From positions 310,001 through 374,000 of the forward strand of contig NZ_JAMBOB010000003.1 of NCBI RefSeq assembly GCF_023715415.1: a DNA stretch of 64,000 nucleotides, written 5' to 3'. The DNA is from Neobacillus niacini (lineage in GTDB: Bacteria; Bacillota; Bacilli; Bacillales; Cytobacillaceae). How positions within the stretch are numbered: position 1 is the first letter of the stretch; the number at the start of each line of letters is the position of its first letter. The position numbers and the translations under genes are program-made. Positions 1 through 9,765 of the stretch are shown here, piece after piece. A model generated the notes under the pieces. That model worked only from the letters and a program-made list of their open reading frames with translations, did not search any database and was not told the DNA's origin.

Positions 1-1343
1 ATGATAAACTCATCCTTTTGAATTCTTCCGATAATGGCTGGTTTGAAATGTGTTCTTAATTTTCTTCCTACCTGTTCTGCAGTAAGTGTATGATGTCTTA
101 AAGAAATAACCATGCTTGGAAGCCCGACATCCGGCATCGTTCCCCCGCCAACTTGACTTGTACCAGGGAAAATTTTCGTCTGAAAATCATCTGTACCTTG
201 TAACAAGTTTGTAACAAACCTCTTAGATCTTGCGTCTAATTCATCAATAGAAACTAATAAATCACGGATAGTGGGAATGTTTTTGACTCCCATTTCCCCG
301 CGTGCATAATCAATTAACGTCCCCTCGAGTGCTGCTAACGTCATTTTATCGACTCGAACCACTCGGGCTAATTGGTGTTTTTTTAAACGGTCGATAATCT
401 TCTTTTTTCCAGCAATTATTCCTGCTTGCGGTCCACCTAGCAGCTTATCTCCACTAAACGTTACAAGATCCGCTCCCAATTCAATGACTTCTTTCACAAC
501 GGGTTCTTCGCCGATTCCATGTCTTCTAAAGTCAAAAAGCGCACCACTGCCAAGGTCTTCATAAAAAATAACATCTTCAGAATGATTTGTCAGCTGAATG
601 AGATCTTCTGTTTCCACTGATTTGGTAAAACCAATCACTTTAAAATTACTTGTATGTACTTTCATGATAATCGCCGTTTCAGAATTCAGCGCTTTTTCAT
701 AATCATATAAATGAGTTTTATTTGTTGTTCCGATTTCGATTAATTTCGCTCCGCTTTCTTCCATAATAGATGAAATACGGAATGAACCGCCAATTTCTAC
801 TAACTGACCTCTTGATACAATAACTTCTTTATTCTCTGCAAGCGCTCTTAAAACAAGATAAACAGCAGCAGCATTATTGTTAACGACCATTACTGCTTCC
901 GCACCGGTAATTTCTTTAAGCAGAGCCTCTACATGGCTATGTCTAGAACCACGTTCTCCTTCATTTAGCTTATATTCCAGGTTGGAATAATTTTGTGCTG
1001 TTTCCACTACATGTTGAATGGCATTGTCACTTAGTCTCGCTCTTCCAAGGTTTGTATGAAGAATCGTTCCAGTAGCATTGATTACCTTTTCGAGTGTATA
1101 AGAGTATTGTTTTTTTAAATTTATCTTTAATAGTTGAAAAACTTCATCTATAAATTGATTGGTGCCTGGAGTTGCACCATCCCATTCTCCATTTAATAGT
1201 AACACTCTAATTTGATCGACAGCTTCTTTTAACTGTTTTGTCAGCTGCGTTACATCTAGATGATTCTCCCTAAGGAGAGCTTCGAACTGTTCATGATTTT
1301 GCAATTCATGGACAGCTGGAATTGAACGTAACCATTCTTTCAC
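1..1343 (-). CDS. selA: L-seryl-tRNA(Sec) selenium transferase, partial (cut by window edge)
   Basis: SelA is a PLP enzyme that converts Ser-tRNA(Sec) to Sec-tRNA(Sec) using selenophosphate made by SelD. The reading frame runs without a stop from a GTG start at 1343 to the window edge, about 447 residues of a family usually near 465, so only the C-terminal tail is missing. Visible motifs are NATGTILHTNLGRA, the VNNNAAAVYL segment and the PLP lysine in SGDKLLGGPQAG. The start is GTG with GGAG 8 nt upstream; an adjacent GTG one codon earlier is also possible. selD lies about 1 kb away and several UGA-containing genes follow, so a working Sec system is expected. selB and the Sec tRNA gene were not seen here and may lie beyond the left edge. 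Confidence 0.95.
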   Translation of the reverse strand, partial: MKEWLRSIPAVHELQNHEQFEALLRENHLDVTQLTKQLKEAVDQIRVLLLNGEWDGATPGTNQFIDEVFQLLKINLKKQYSYTLEKVINATGTILHTNLGRARLSDNAIQHVVETAQNYSNLEYKLNEGERGSRHSHVEALLKEITGAEAVMVVNNNAAAVYLVLRALAENKEVIVSRGQLVEIGGSFRISSIMEESGAKLIEIGTTNKTHLYDYEKALNSETAIIMKVHTSNFKVIGFTKSVETEDLIQLTNHSEDVIFYEDLGSGALFDFRRHGIGEEPVVKEVIELGADLVTFSGDKLLGGPQAGIIAGKKKIIDRLKKHQLARVVRVDKMTLAALEGTLIDYARGEMGVKNIPTIRDLLVSIDELDARSKRFVTNLLQGTDDFQTKIFPGTSQVGGGTMPDVGLPSMVISLRHHTLTAEQVGRKLRTHFKPAIIGRIQKDEFI

Positions 1344-1439
1344 CACAAAAACTCCTTTACTATTCCTACTTTATTCCTATTATATCATTTCACAATTTCA
1401 TTCGGAATGAATAAAATAAACCGAGCAAGGGGGATCGTT

Positions 1440-1832
1440 ATGAAATCCAAAAAAAACATACAGCCAATTGATTTTGACCTTGTGGAAAAGTGGTTGGAAA
1501 ACTATTGCCTTGATCCTCTTACTACCCAGGATGATCTGACACAATTTCGAATCGATTTATACGAAACAGATCAAGAATGGATTGTTGAGGCATTGCTTAA
1601 CGAGTATAACAGCTCTGAAATCAAAGTTTTTGTAGAGGATAATAAGCTGATTATTACTGCTGATAAATCTTCCACTCCCACTAGTCAACAAAAAAGAGTT
1701 CGGACTATCCAGTTCCCCTTTCAGGTTATTAATCAAAAGGTAACAGCCAATTATATAAATGGAATATTAGAGGTTCTGATATCAAAATCAGAAAAAGGTT
1801 TAGGGAAAAATTGTTATATCACTCTGCCCTAA
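1440..1832 (+). CDS. Hsp20/alpha-crystallin-like small heat shock protein
   Basis: A 130-residue protein. The region after about residue 40 has the beta-strand pattern of the alpha-crystallin fold (EWIVEALLNEYNSSEIKVFVEDNKLIITA) and ends with strands like GILEVLISK, where small heat shock proteins have their last core strands. The conserved A-x-x-x-n-G-V-L motif is only loosely present, so this is a divergent member, perhaps like the sporulation-associated CotM/YocM group. The start at 1440 is chosen over an upstream ATG because AAGGGGG lies 6-7 nt before it. It stands alone between selA and the selW-like gene. Confidence 0.6.
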   Translation: MKSKKNIQPIDFDLVEKWLENYCLDPLTTQDDLTQFRIDLYETDQEWIVEALLNEYNSSEIKVFVEDNKLIITADKSSTPTSQQKRVRTIQFPFQVINQKVTANYINGILEVLISKSEKGLGKNCYITLP

Positions 1833-1897
1833 GAATCTCCTAAGGCACAATTTTTTTACAATTCAGTTAACATAATATCATTATAGAAAACAATAAA

Positions 1898-1924
1898 CCC
1901 TCATATCTTTTTTTGATATGAGGG
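1898..1924 (-). terminator. Hairpin downstream of the SelW-like gene
   Basis: A perfect 10-bp inverted repeat (CCCTCATATC / GATATGAGGG) with a 7-nt loop lies just past the stop of the minus-strand SelW-like gene and is followed on that strand by TTTATTGTTTT. It may also end the hsp20-like transcript from the other side. Confidence 0.6.
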
Positions 1925-1930
1925 CTATAT

Positions 1931-2170
1931 TTATTTTTCTGAAATTTTGTTAATGATATCCTCTGTGTCAGGAAATACACCTGTATCTAGTTTGGAATAA
2001 ATCTTTTCCCCATTGACAGTCACTTCAAATGCTCCGCCTGAAACAGGGATTAATTCCATTTTTCCAATCTTTCGGTTAAAGTGTGTAAAAAGTTCTTCCG
2101 CGAAACTCGCGGCTTTTGGTGCGTAGTTTCATTGCATGCAAAATTCAACTATTACGTGATAATTGTTCAT
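1931..2170 (-). CDS. SelW-like (Rdx family) selenoprotein, in-frame UGA read as Sec
   Basis: A 79-codon gene interrupted by TGA at 2131-2129 (codon 14). Reading it as Sec gives C-M-Q-U at residues 11-14, the CxxU redox motif that defines SelW/Rdx proteins, and the rest fits the family (ending in GVFPDTEDIINKISEK, with an SGGAFEVTVNG strand pair). Rdx proteins are small thioredoxin-fold proteins thought to act in thiol redox. A 5-bp hairpin with loop AGTTT follows the UGA. The start ATG is preceded by GGAGAAAA. selA and selD flank the gene. A standard gene caller would miss it or mark it as a pseudogene. Confidence 0.9.
2098..2112 (-). promoter_or_regulatory. Candidate bacterial SECIS hairpin of the SelW-like gene
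   Basis: On the minus strand CCGCG-AGTTT-CGCGG forms a perfect 5-bp GC stem. The apical loop starts 21 nt after the UGA and has G at its second position, matching the known bacterial SECIS rule (loop 16-37 nt from UGA, G within the first two loop positions). Confidence 0.75.
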
Positions 2171-2320
2171 TTTTCTCCTCCATGTATATAAATCTATTTC
2201 CTACATTGGTATAGTAAAAACATTTTATCGTAAGGTCTAATTCCTTGCAAATCTTTTGCTTATATCTAGTATGTGCGATTTTACATGGAAACAGTTATAC
2301 TAATAAATGGAGGTGGATTT

Positions 2321-3373
2321 ATGAGTGAGCAAGAGAAAATACGCCTAACCTCTTTATCAACTAAAGCAGGCTGAGGATGTAAAATTGGTCCTGAGGACCT
2401 AGCGCAAGTTTTGCGCCTTTTACCAAAGCAAGACGCTGTTCCAGAGCTACTAGTAGGTCATGAAACTTCTGATGATGCAGGTGTTTATCAACTAACGGAT
2501 TCGATTGCCTTAATTCAAACGGTCGATTTCTTTACCCCAATTGTGGACGACCCATATATGTTTGGACAGATTACTGCGGCTAACTCATTAAGTGACGTTT
2601 ATGCAATGGGTGGAGAACCAAAAACAGTCTTAAATATTGTAGCATACCCAATTAAGAAGCTTGGTGCAGAGGTGCTTTCAGATATTCTCCGCGGTGCAGC
2701 AGATAAAGTAAAGGAAGCTGGAGCACTTACTGTTGGCGGGCATTCCATAGATGACAAAGAACCTAAATTTGGTCTCTCTGTTACGGGAATTGTTCATCCA
2801 GATAAGATTTGGAAGAATGTTGGTGCCAAACCAGGTGATGTTTTAGTTTTAACAAAGCCAATTGGCGTAGGAATCATCACTACTGGGATTAAACGGAGTG
2901 TGGTAACACCGGAGCAAGAACAAATTGTTACAGAGACAATGGCTGAGTTAAACAAAACAGCCGCTGAAGTATTAATGAACTATCATCCTCATGCTGTAAC
3001 GGATGTAACCGGATTTGGATTGTTAGGACACAGCAGTGAGATGGCTCGCGGGAGTGCCGTGAGTTTCGAAATCTTCTATTCAAAGGTTCCAATTCTTGAA
3101 GGTGCTTTAGAGTTAGCGAGAGATGGAGTGGTTCCAGGTGGATCAAAATCCAATCATACATGGATTCTGGATGATGTCGATTATGAGGAGCTCTCTATCG
3201 AGGAACAGTTAGTCCTATGTGATGCGATCACTTCTGGGGGGCTGCTCGTATCGATTAGTGAAGATGAAGCAATCAAATATGTGGACGCCCTCCATTCCGT
3301 TGGAAAATACCATGCCTCCATTGTAGGCAGAGTGACTGAGAAAAAAGATAAATTAATTTATGCAAAAAGATAA
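2321..3373 (+). CDS. selD: Selenide, water dikinase (selenophosphate synthetase), itself a selenoprotein
   Basis: SelD makes selenophosphate from selenide and ATP, the Se donor for SelA. The 350-codon gene starts at ATG 2321, 5 nt after GGAGGTG, and contains TGA at 2372-2374. Reading it as Sec gives KAGUGCKIGPEDL, where Sec or Cys is the catalytic residue and the following Cys and Lys are conserved. Later landmarks are SDDAGVY, TVDFFTPIVDDP, ANSLSDVYAMGG and VTDVTGFGLLGH. The usual length is about 345 residues. A caller that treats UGA as stop starts at 2411 and loses the active site. The protein needs Sec insertion for its own synthesis. Confidence 0.97.
2387..2399 (+). promoter_or_regulatory. 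Candidate bacterial SECIS hairpin of selD
   Basis: GGTCC-TGA-GGACC is a perfect 5-bp stem whose loop begins 17 nt after the Sec UGA and has G at its second position. The TGA in the loop is out of frame. Confidence 0.7.
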
Positions 3374-3403
3374 CAGCGTGGCATTTGCTACGCTGTTTTT
3401 TTT
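3372..3403 (+). terminator. Terminator after selD
   Basis: AACAGCGT ... ACGCTGTT stem followed by a run of T, overlapping the selD stop. Confidence 0.85.
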
Positions 3404-3415
3404 ACCATAAATATA

Positions 3416-4393
3416 CTATTGTATCTCACTCGCTCGAGTTTTGTTTATTGTTAGTTTATTTGTTAGTTTACTCATCATATCTTCAGTCATTTTCGTTAAA
3501 TCATATTCGAATTTAAAGCCCCACTCTTCTTCTGCGGCAATGGCATCGATGGAATTTGGCCAGCTGTCAGCGATTCTTTGACGAACAGGATCAACGTTAT
3601 ACGTCAACTCAAAACCAGGTATATGTTTCTTAATTTCAGTTGCAATCTCTTCAGGGTCAAAGCTCATCGCAGTGACATTGAAGGCATTGCGGTGAACAAG
3701 CTTGCATGGGTCTGCCTCCATCAAATCGATAATGGCATTAAGGGCATCGGGCATATACATCATATCCATGTAAGTCCCTTTGTCGATGTAGGAGGTATAT
3801 CTGCCATTTTTAATGGCTTCATAATAAATTTCAACCGCATAATCTGTTGTTCCCCCGCCAGGCAGTGCTACGTACGAAATTAATCCTGGAAAACGTAATC
3901 CCCTAGTGTCGACTCCAAATTTTTGATAATAATAGTCGCCTAGAAGCTCACCGGCTACTTTGTTCACTCCATACATAGTCGTGGGACGCATTATGGTGTC
4001 TTGTGGAGTACTATCCTTTGGTGTTGAAGGACCAAAGGCACCAATTGAACTTGGTGTGAAAAATTGTGCATTGAGTGCTCTCGCTGTTTCTAATGCATTC
4101 ATCAAGCCACCCATATTTAAATTCCAGGCTAAAACGGGATTTGCTTCAGCGGTAGCAGAAAGTAAGGCGGCTAAGTGCATAACCGTATCCACCTTATATT
4201 TCTTTGCAACTTCACCCATTCTGTTTAAGTCTGTTACATCAACAATTTCGAAGGGACCACTCTGTGCTGCCTCACTATCATTCTTTTTAATATCAGTAGC
4301 AATTACATTATCAGTACCATACGTTTCCCGTAATTTCATCGTAAGCTCTGAACCGATTTGTCCTAATGCACCTGTAATTAAAATTCGTTTCAT
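3416..4393 (-). CDS. tdh: NAD-dependent L-threonine 3-dehydrogenase (SDR/epimerase type)
   Basis: This enzyme oxidises L-threonine to 2-amino-3-ketobutyrate, the substrate of the kbl product encoded 58 nt upstream in the same direction. The 325-residue protein has an N-terminal Rossmann motif [11 protein letters not shown], the DVTD NAD-binding segment, and the SDR catalytic Tyr/Lys in [10 protein letters not shown]. This is the short epimerase-like family and is unrelated to the zinc-dependent Tdh of E. coli and B. subtilis. The start ATG has GGAGAAGA upstream. Confidence 0.92.
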   Translation of the reverse strand: MKRILITGALGQIGSELTMKLRETYGTDNVIATDIKKNDSEAAQSGPFEIVDVTDLNRMGEVAKKYKVDTVMHLAALLSATAEANPVLAWNLNMGGLMNALETARALNAQFFTPSSIGAFGPSTPKDSTPQDTIMRPTTMYGVNKVAGELLGDYYYQKFGVDTRGLRFPGLISYVALPGGGTTDYAVEIYYEAIKNGRYTSYIDKGTYMDMMYMPDALNAIIDLMEADPCKLVHRNAFNVTAMSFDPEEIATEIKKHIPGFELTYNVDPVRQRIADSWPNSIDAIAAEEEWGFKFEYDLTKMTEDMMSKLTNKLTINKTRASEIQ

Positions 4394-4451
4394 TCTTCTC
4401 CGTCCTCTTCACATATGTCATAATGTCTCACCCACTTAAGGGTTTCTATGA

Positions 4452-5642
4452 TTAAATAATGCCCATTTCCTTGCCGACTTTCTCATAGATAGCAATGGCT
4501 TCATCAAGCATTTCTTTCGTATGTGCAGCTGTTGGCATATTACGAACACGTCCTGTTCCCTTCGGCACTGTAGGGAATACAATCGCCTTAGCATAAACTC
4601 CCTCTTCATTTAAACGTTTGCTGAATTGCTGCGTTAATGCTTCGTCACCAATAATACATGGTGTAATCGGTGTCTCACTGTTTCCAATATTAAAGCCTAA
4701 TTCCTTTAATCCTTTTTTTAGATAATCTCCATTTTCCCACAGCTTTTTGTTAAGCTCGGTGCTTTCCATTAAGATTTCAATGGACTTTTTGCTAGCTGCT
4801 ACATCTGCGGGTGTTAAAGATGTAGAGAATAGGAATGGACGACTGCGAACCTTTAACCAGTCAATTAAATTCTTCTTCCCTGCAACATAACCGCCAACTA
4901 CACCAATAGCTTTTGAAAGAGTTCCGATTTGGAAATCAATCTTATCAGACAAGCCGAAATGCTTAACAGTACCTGCTCCATCCCCAAGGACACCTGATCC
5001 ATGTGCATCGTCTACATATGTAATCAGGTCGAATTCTTCAGCAATTTTTACGATTTCTGGTAGTAATGCAATATCCCCATCCATTGAGAAAACGCCATCG
5101 GTAATCACCATGATTTTATTGTATTGCCCAGATTCCTTCGCTTCCTTCGCCTTTGCCCGTAGATCTTCCATATCCGAATGGTTTACACGTATAATCTTCG
5201 CTCTTGATAAGCGACAACCGTCAATAATAGAAGCGTGGTTCAATTCATCGGATAAAATCGCATCATTTTTATCCATTACAGCTGAAATAGCTGCCATATT
5301 ACAATTGAAGCCTGATTGGTAAGCGATTGCTGCTTCTGTATGTTTGAATTCTGCTAACTTCTCTTCCAGCTCAACATGTAGTTTTAACGTTCCGTTAATG
5401 GTACGAACAGCTCCAGCTCCTACGCCGAAATTTTCAATTGCCTCCGCGGCTGCTTGCTTCAAACGTTTATCTGTTGCTAATCCTAAGTAGTTATTAGAAG
5501 AAAGATTGACTAATTGTTTGCCATTTATTGTAATCATTGGGCCGTTTGGACTTTCTAATGGATCGATGACATTGTATAGACCTTTACCTTTTAAATCTTC
5601 AAGGTTTTCGTTTAAAAATTGCTCTAAAATAGTACTAGACAT
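4452..5642 (-). CDS. kbl: Glycine C-acetyltransferase (2-amino-3-ketobutyrate CoA ligase)
   Basis: A PLP enzyme of the alpha-oxoamine synthase family that splits 2-amino-3-ketobutyrate with CoA into glycine and acetyl-CoA. The 396 residues are full length. Key motifs are YVDDAHGSG and the PLP lysine in GTLSKAIG. It starts at an ATG with AAGGAGG at good spacing and forms an operon with tdh, giving the two-step threonine-to-glycine route. BioF (8-amino-7-oxononanoate synthase) is a close relative, but the tdh neighbour decides the call. Confidence 0.93.
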   Translation of the reverse strand: MSSTILEQFLNENLEDLKGKGLYNVIDPLESPNGPMITINGKQLVNLSSNNYLGLATDKRLKQAAAEAIENFGVGAGAVRTINGTLKLHVELEEKLAEFKHTEAAIAYQSGFNCNMAAISAVMDKNDAILSDELNHASIIDGCRLSRAKIIRVNHSDMEDLRAKAKEAKESGQYNKIMVITDGVFSMDGDIALLPEIVKIAEEFDLITYVDDAHGSGVLGDGAGTVKHFGLSDKIDFQIGTLSKAIGVVGGYVAGKKNLIDWLKVRSRPFLFSTSLTPADVAASKKSIEILMESTELNKKLWENGDYLKKGLKELGFNIGNSETPITPCIIGDEALTQQFSKRLNEEGVYAKAIVFPTVPKGTGRVRNMPTAAHTKEMLDEAIAIYEKVGKEMGII

Positions 5643-5681
5643 ATATATTCCTCCTTATATTGTCGCTAATAGAAAAACAAT

Positions 5682-5700
5682 TGTCCGTCTCAGGCGGACA
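5682..5700 (-). promoter_or_regulatory. Inverted repeat upstream of kbl
   Basis: TGTCCG ... CGGACA, extendable by wobble pairing, lies about 40 nt upstream of kbl. On the minus strand it is followed by AATTGTTTTT, so it could be an operator or a short attenuator. Confidence 0.35.
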
Positions 5701-5909
5701 GTTAGATGTTCGATAATTACCAGTATAAAAGGATTTCTACAATATACTTTATCACGTTTTTAATGAAATGTGCATACCTAGAGGACATTCGGTGTAAAAA
5801 AATTTTCACTTTTAGGTTAACCAATTCGAAATCAGGTTATTTTTCAAATGGAGGAAAAAAGGTATAATGGAAGGCATATTCTTGTTTCACCAAAGAAAGG
5901 ATGTACCAC

Positions 5910-6197
5910 GTGGAGTTATTGTCGTCATTTATTTACACAATTACGGTTGGCGGTGTTTTTGTCGTCATTTTTATTTATCTTAATGATTTGCTTTTTGGAG
6001 AGAAACAACAAAAACAAATTCTTAAAATTCAAAAATACTACCGTCAAGAAAATATCATAAAAATAGAGCTGCTAGAGCAGCAACCGAAAAAATACACCTT
6101 ATATCAGGTGAAAACAGATAAGGAAACAATGCGTGTGAAAATAAAGCCAGGCTATAAAGTGGTTAAAATGGTAAAGAAAAAAGAACCTTCCCAGTAA
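5910..6197 (+). CDS. Small membrane-anchored protein of unknown function
   Basis: I do not recognise this 95-residue protein. Residues about 5-28 form one hydrophobic segment (FIYTITVGGVFVVIFIYLNDLLFG), followed by a basic, Lys-rich cytoplasmic-looking domain ending in VKMVKKKEPSQ. The start is GTG at 5910 with AAAGGA 8 nt upstream; an ATG three codons earlier is the alternative. It lies alone between divergent kbl and the xpt leader. A hairpin-forming sequence with a T stretch follows the stop. Confidence 0.55.
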   Translation: MELLSSFIYTITVGGVFVVIFIYLNDLLFGEKQQKQILKIQKYYRQENIIKIELLEQQPKKYTLYQVKTDKETMRVKIKPGYKVVKMVKKKEPSQ

Positions 6198-6436
6198 GAT
6201 TGGGATAGGTTCTATTTCGTTATTTTATAGTTAATCGGCAAAATTTAGAAGAATTCAGGTTAACTTTTACTTTGTGTTTGAATTTTCTGAATGGATTGCC
6301 TATTTAAAGAGTAACTGAATATGATTGGTTATTCGATCATAGAATGAAGCCTTTTATAATAATGAATAAAGCGTTTTCCTGACACGAACAATGAGGTTTA
6401 AAAAATCATAATCGTTCGTCTTTTGTTAAAAAATAA

Positions 6437-6464
6437 TTGCTTTCCTCTCACACCATGTTATAAT
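6437..6464 (+). promoter_or_regulatory. Sigma-A promoter of the xpt-pbuX leader
   Basis: TTGCTT, 16-bp spacer, TATAAT, placed about 20 nt before the purine aptamer. Confidence 0.7.
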
Positions 6465-6486
6465 GTGTGTATAAATTCATAGGTTT

Positions 6487-6557
6487 CACTCATATAATCG
6501 CAGGGATATGGCCTGCAAGTTTCTACCGGATTGCCGTTAACAATCCGACTATGAGTG
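6487..6557 (+). ncRNA. Purine (guanine-type) riboswitch aptamer
   Basis: P1 is formed by CACTCAT (6487-6493) and ATGAGTG (6551-6557). The core contains ATATAATCGC, GATATGGC, GTTTCTACC and CCGACTAT. The C in the last segment, at the position that base-pairs with the ligand, indicates guanine/hypoxanthine rather than adenine specificity. It lies upstream of xpt-pbuX, the classical target, and is followed by a terminator, so guanine should switch expression off. Confidence 0.96.
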
Positions 6558-6565
6558 GGTAATGA

Positions 6566-7278
<713 letters not shown>

Positions 7279-7279
<1 letters not shown>

Positions 7280-8589
7280 TGAAACAACATCCATTCAAAA
7301 TCGCATCTTTAGGTGTTCAACATGTGTTAGCGATGTATGCAGGAGCTGTCATCGTCCCTCTTATCGTCGGTGGCGCTTTGAATCTTACTGGAGAACAATT
7401 AACCTATTTAGTCTCGATTGATATTTTGATGTGCGGGATTGCTACAATCCTACAAGTTTGGCAGAATCGCTTTTTCGGTATTGGACTGCCGATTGTTTTA
7501 GGATGTACGTTTACTGCAGTTGGCCCAATGATTGCTATTGGCGGAGAATACGGTGTTTCAGCCATTTATGGTTCGATTCTAGTCTCAGGTTTAATTGTTG
7601 TCTTGATTGCCAGTTTCTTTAGTAAGTTAATCAAATTCTTCCCTCCTGTTGTTACAGGTTCTGTTGTTACCATCATTGGCATTACCCTTATTCCAGTTGC
7701 GATGAATAATATCGCAGGCGGACAAGGAAGTCCTGATTTTGGAAGTCTTTCAAATATCAGTTTAGCTTTTGGGACTTTATTATTTATCATTCTTCTCTAT
7801 CGTTTTACAAAAGGATTTATTCGTTCTGTTGCGATTCTCCTAGGTCTAGCGGGTGGAACAATTGTAGCAGCATTAATGGGTAAGGTTGATTTTGCAGCTG
7901 TTGGTGATGCCTCATGGTTTCATATGGTAAAGCCTTTTTATTTTGGTACTCCTACCTTTGAATGGACTCCGATTATTACGATGACCCTTGTTGCAATTGT
8001 AAGTTTAGTAGAATCTACAGGTGTCTACTTCGCACTAAGTGATATTACCGGAAGAAAGCTTAAGGAAACTGATTTAGCAAAAGGTTATCGTGCCGAAGGA
8101 CTTGCGATTATGTTAGGTGCGTTGTTCAATGCATTCCCATATACAACCTACTCTCAAAACGTAGGTCTCGTACAACTTTCCGGTGTAAAAACCAAAAATG
8201 TCATCTACACAATGGGTACAATGTTAATTATCTTAGGTTTCGTTCCTAAAATCGGTGCTTTAACGACCGTCATTCCTACCCCTGTTTTAGGCGGTGCGAT
8301 GGTGGCTATGTTTGGAATGGTTATTGCTTATGGAATTAAAATGCTAAGTAAAGTAGAATTTGCTTCTCAAGAAAATCTGTTAATTATCGCATGTTCTGTG
8401 GGAATGGGTCTTGGGGTTACTGCGGTTCCTGATCTATTTGTACAGCTTCCTGAAAGTGTGAAAATTCTTACCAATAATGGGATTGTTGCTGGTAGCTTAA
8501 CAGCGATTTTCTTAAATATTGTGTTTAATGTTACGAAGCCTGTAAAGCAAAACCAAACTTCCAAAACAAGCAGTCCTGGTGCTGCATAA
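7279..8589 (+). CDS. pbuX: Xanthine permease (NCS2 family)
   Basis: A 436-residue integral membrane purine transporter with about 12-14 hydrophobic segments. It begins with the NCS2 pattern FKIASLGVQHVLAMYAG and has the substrate-site region EGLAIMLGALFNAFPYTTYSQNVGL. It is translationally coupled to xpt and shares the guanine riboswitch, so it should be repressed when purine bases are abundant. Confidence 0.95.
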
Positions 8590-8598
8590 TAAGAATAA

Positions 8599-8644
8599 AA
8601 AAAGCTGCCAGAGGTTCAAAAATGAACCTGGCAGCTTTTTTCAT
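8599..8644. terminator. Bidirectional terminator between pbuX and the ger operon
   Basis: AAAAAGCTGCCA / TGGCAGCTTTTT stem with an inner GGTTC/GAACC pairing and T-runs on both strands, between two convergent operons. Confidence 0.9.
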
Positions 8645-9765
8645 TCATTGAGTCCCGTTCTTATGACACTAAAATCAACTTTTACATTTACTTTAGCATT
8701 TTTATACATTTTGTACCATTTTTCATCCGTAAGGTTTGAGTGTCGGACAGAGCTTCTATAGGTTTCTCCAAGGCCAAACACGTCTGAATTTTTTGATTGA
8801 CAATAGGCAATGAGTTTTTCAATATTTTTTTTCATACTCTTCTCTATTTCGGTTTCAATCAACTTCATATTTTGGGGATTCCCAATATCAATCGGGCTAG
8901 TTATTTCAAGTAATCTGGCGCTAAGTTTTATATCCATATTAAATTCTGGTTTATCTTTGTTTATCAGCTTGATGTTTTTACGGCTCTGGATTGAATCTAG
9001 AGCTGCGACTGTTTTGTGACTTCTTTCATTCCCTTCCTTCAATTTCGGGGAATCACTTTTGATTAAAATATCCTTACTCCCAGACTTGTATTTATCATTT
9101 ATTAAGCCTAAATAAAAGCTTTGTTCTGTATTAATTTTGCCAACCAATTTAGCTCCTTTAAAAATGGCAACCCCTGAAAAAAGAACTCCCTTCCTACCAT
9201 TTTTACTTATTATCGGCATGACTGGCTCTCTTCCTACTGTGAAATGGGCATGTAAAACCTCTTGCATGGTTGAAGAAGGCATCGTTTTAGCCTTAGTGTT
9301 TTGTTCCATGAATCTGAAAATATGTAATCCAATATCAGGAATATGCTCGACCTGGAGATTTAACAAATCCCTTGCCTTCCCGTCAGTCATCGCTAAGTAT
9401 GTCAAATCACTAATAATCGGATCACTCGTTAACGTTTGTGCTATTTTTGTTTTTCCTTGTGTTAGCAAGTCTTCTCCGTATATGATAACTCGAAGCTGAC
9501 CCGAAGTTAATCTCCTGGAGGTTGTTTTATTTGCATTGGTAAGAATTCCCCTAATCGTCAGCGACTGTGATTCCACAATAACAACATCTTTAGATGTATT
9601 AGGATCAATCTTTAACTCAACCGCAGTTCCTAATATATATCCATTTTTACCTAAGTCATATCCAACAGTTGTATTAAGACCTAATTTGTCTAGAATTTTA
9701 GGCTCCGCACAGCCGCAAAGTAGTAAAATGGATAAGGAAATACAAAACCATCCTTCTTTTTTCAT
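8641..9765 (-). CDS. gerAC: Spore germination receptor C subunit, Ger(x)C lipoprotein
   Basis: The 374-residue protein starts with a lipoprotein signal (LSILLLCGCAEP, lipid-attached Cys near residue 19) and continues as a Ger(x)C-type soluble domain, with TVGYDLGKNGYILGTAVEL near the N-terminus and a C-terminal region ending KVNVKVDFSVIRTG. It is the outer-face lipoprotein of a germinant receptor in the spore inner membrane. It overlaps the B-subunit gene by 4 nt (ATGA). The symbol is by family; which germinants it responds to cannot be read from sequence. Confidence 0.88.
   Translation of the reverse strand: MKKEGWFCISLSILLLCGCAEPKILDKLGLNTTVGYDLGKNGYILGTAVELKIDPNTSKDVVIVESQSLTIRGILTNANKTTSRRLTSGQLRVIIYGEDLLTQGKTKIAQTLTSDPIISDLTYLAMTDGKARDLLNLQVEHIPDIGLHIFRFMEQNTKAKTMPSSTMQEVLHAHFTVGREPVMPIISKNGRKGVLFSGVAIFKGAKLVGKINTEQSFYLGLINDKYKSGSKDILIKSDSPKLKEGNERSHKTVAALDSIQSRKNIKLINKDKPEFNMDIKLSARLLEITSPIDIGNPQNMKLIETEIEKSMKKNIEKLIAYCQSKNSDVFGLGETYRSSVRHSNLTDEKWYKMYKNAKVNVKVDFSVIRTGLNE

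Noticed and set aside
1825-1858. Terminator after the hsp20-like gene
   Set aside because: TGCC/GGCA pairing is only 4 bp before mismatches; the T-run is there, but the stem is too weak to list.
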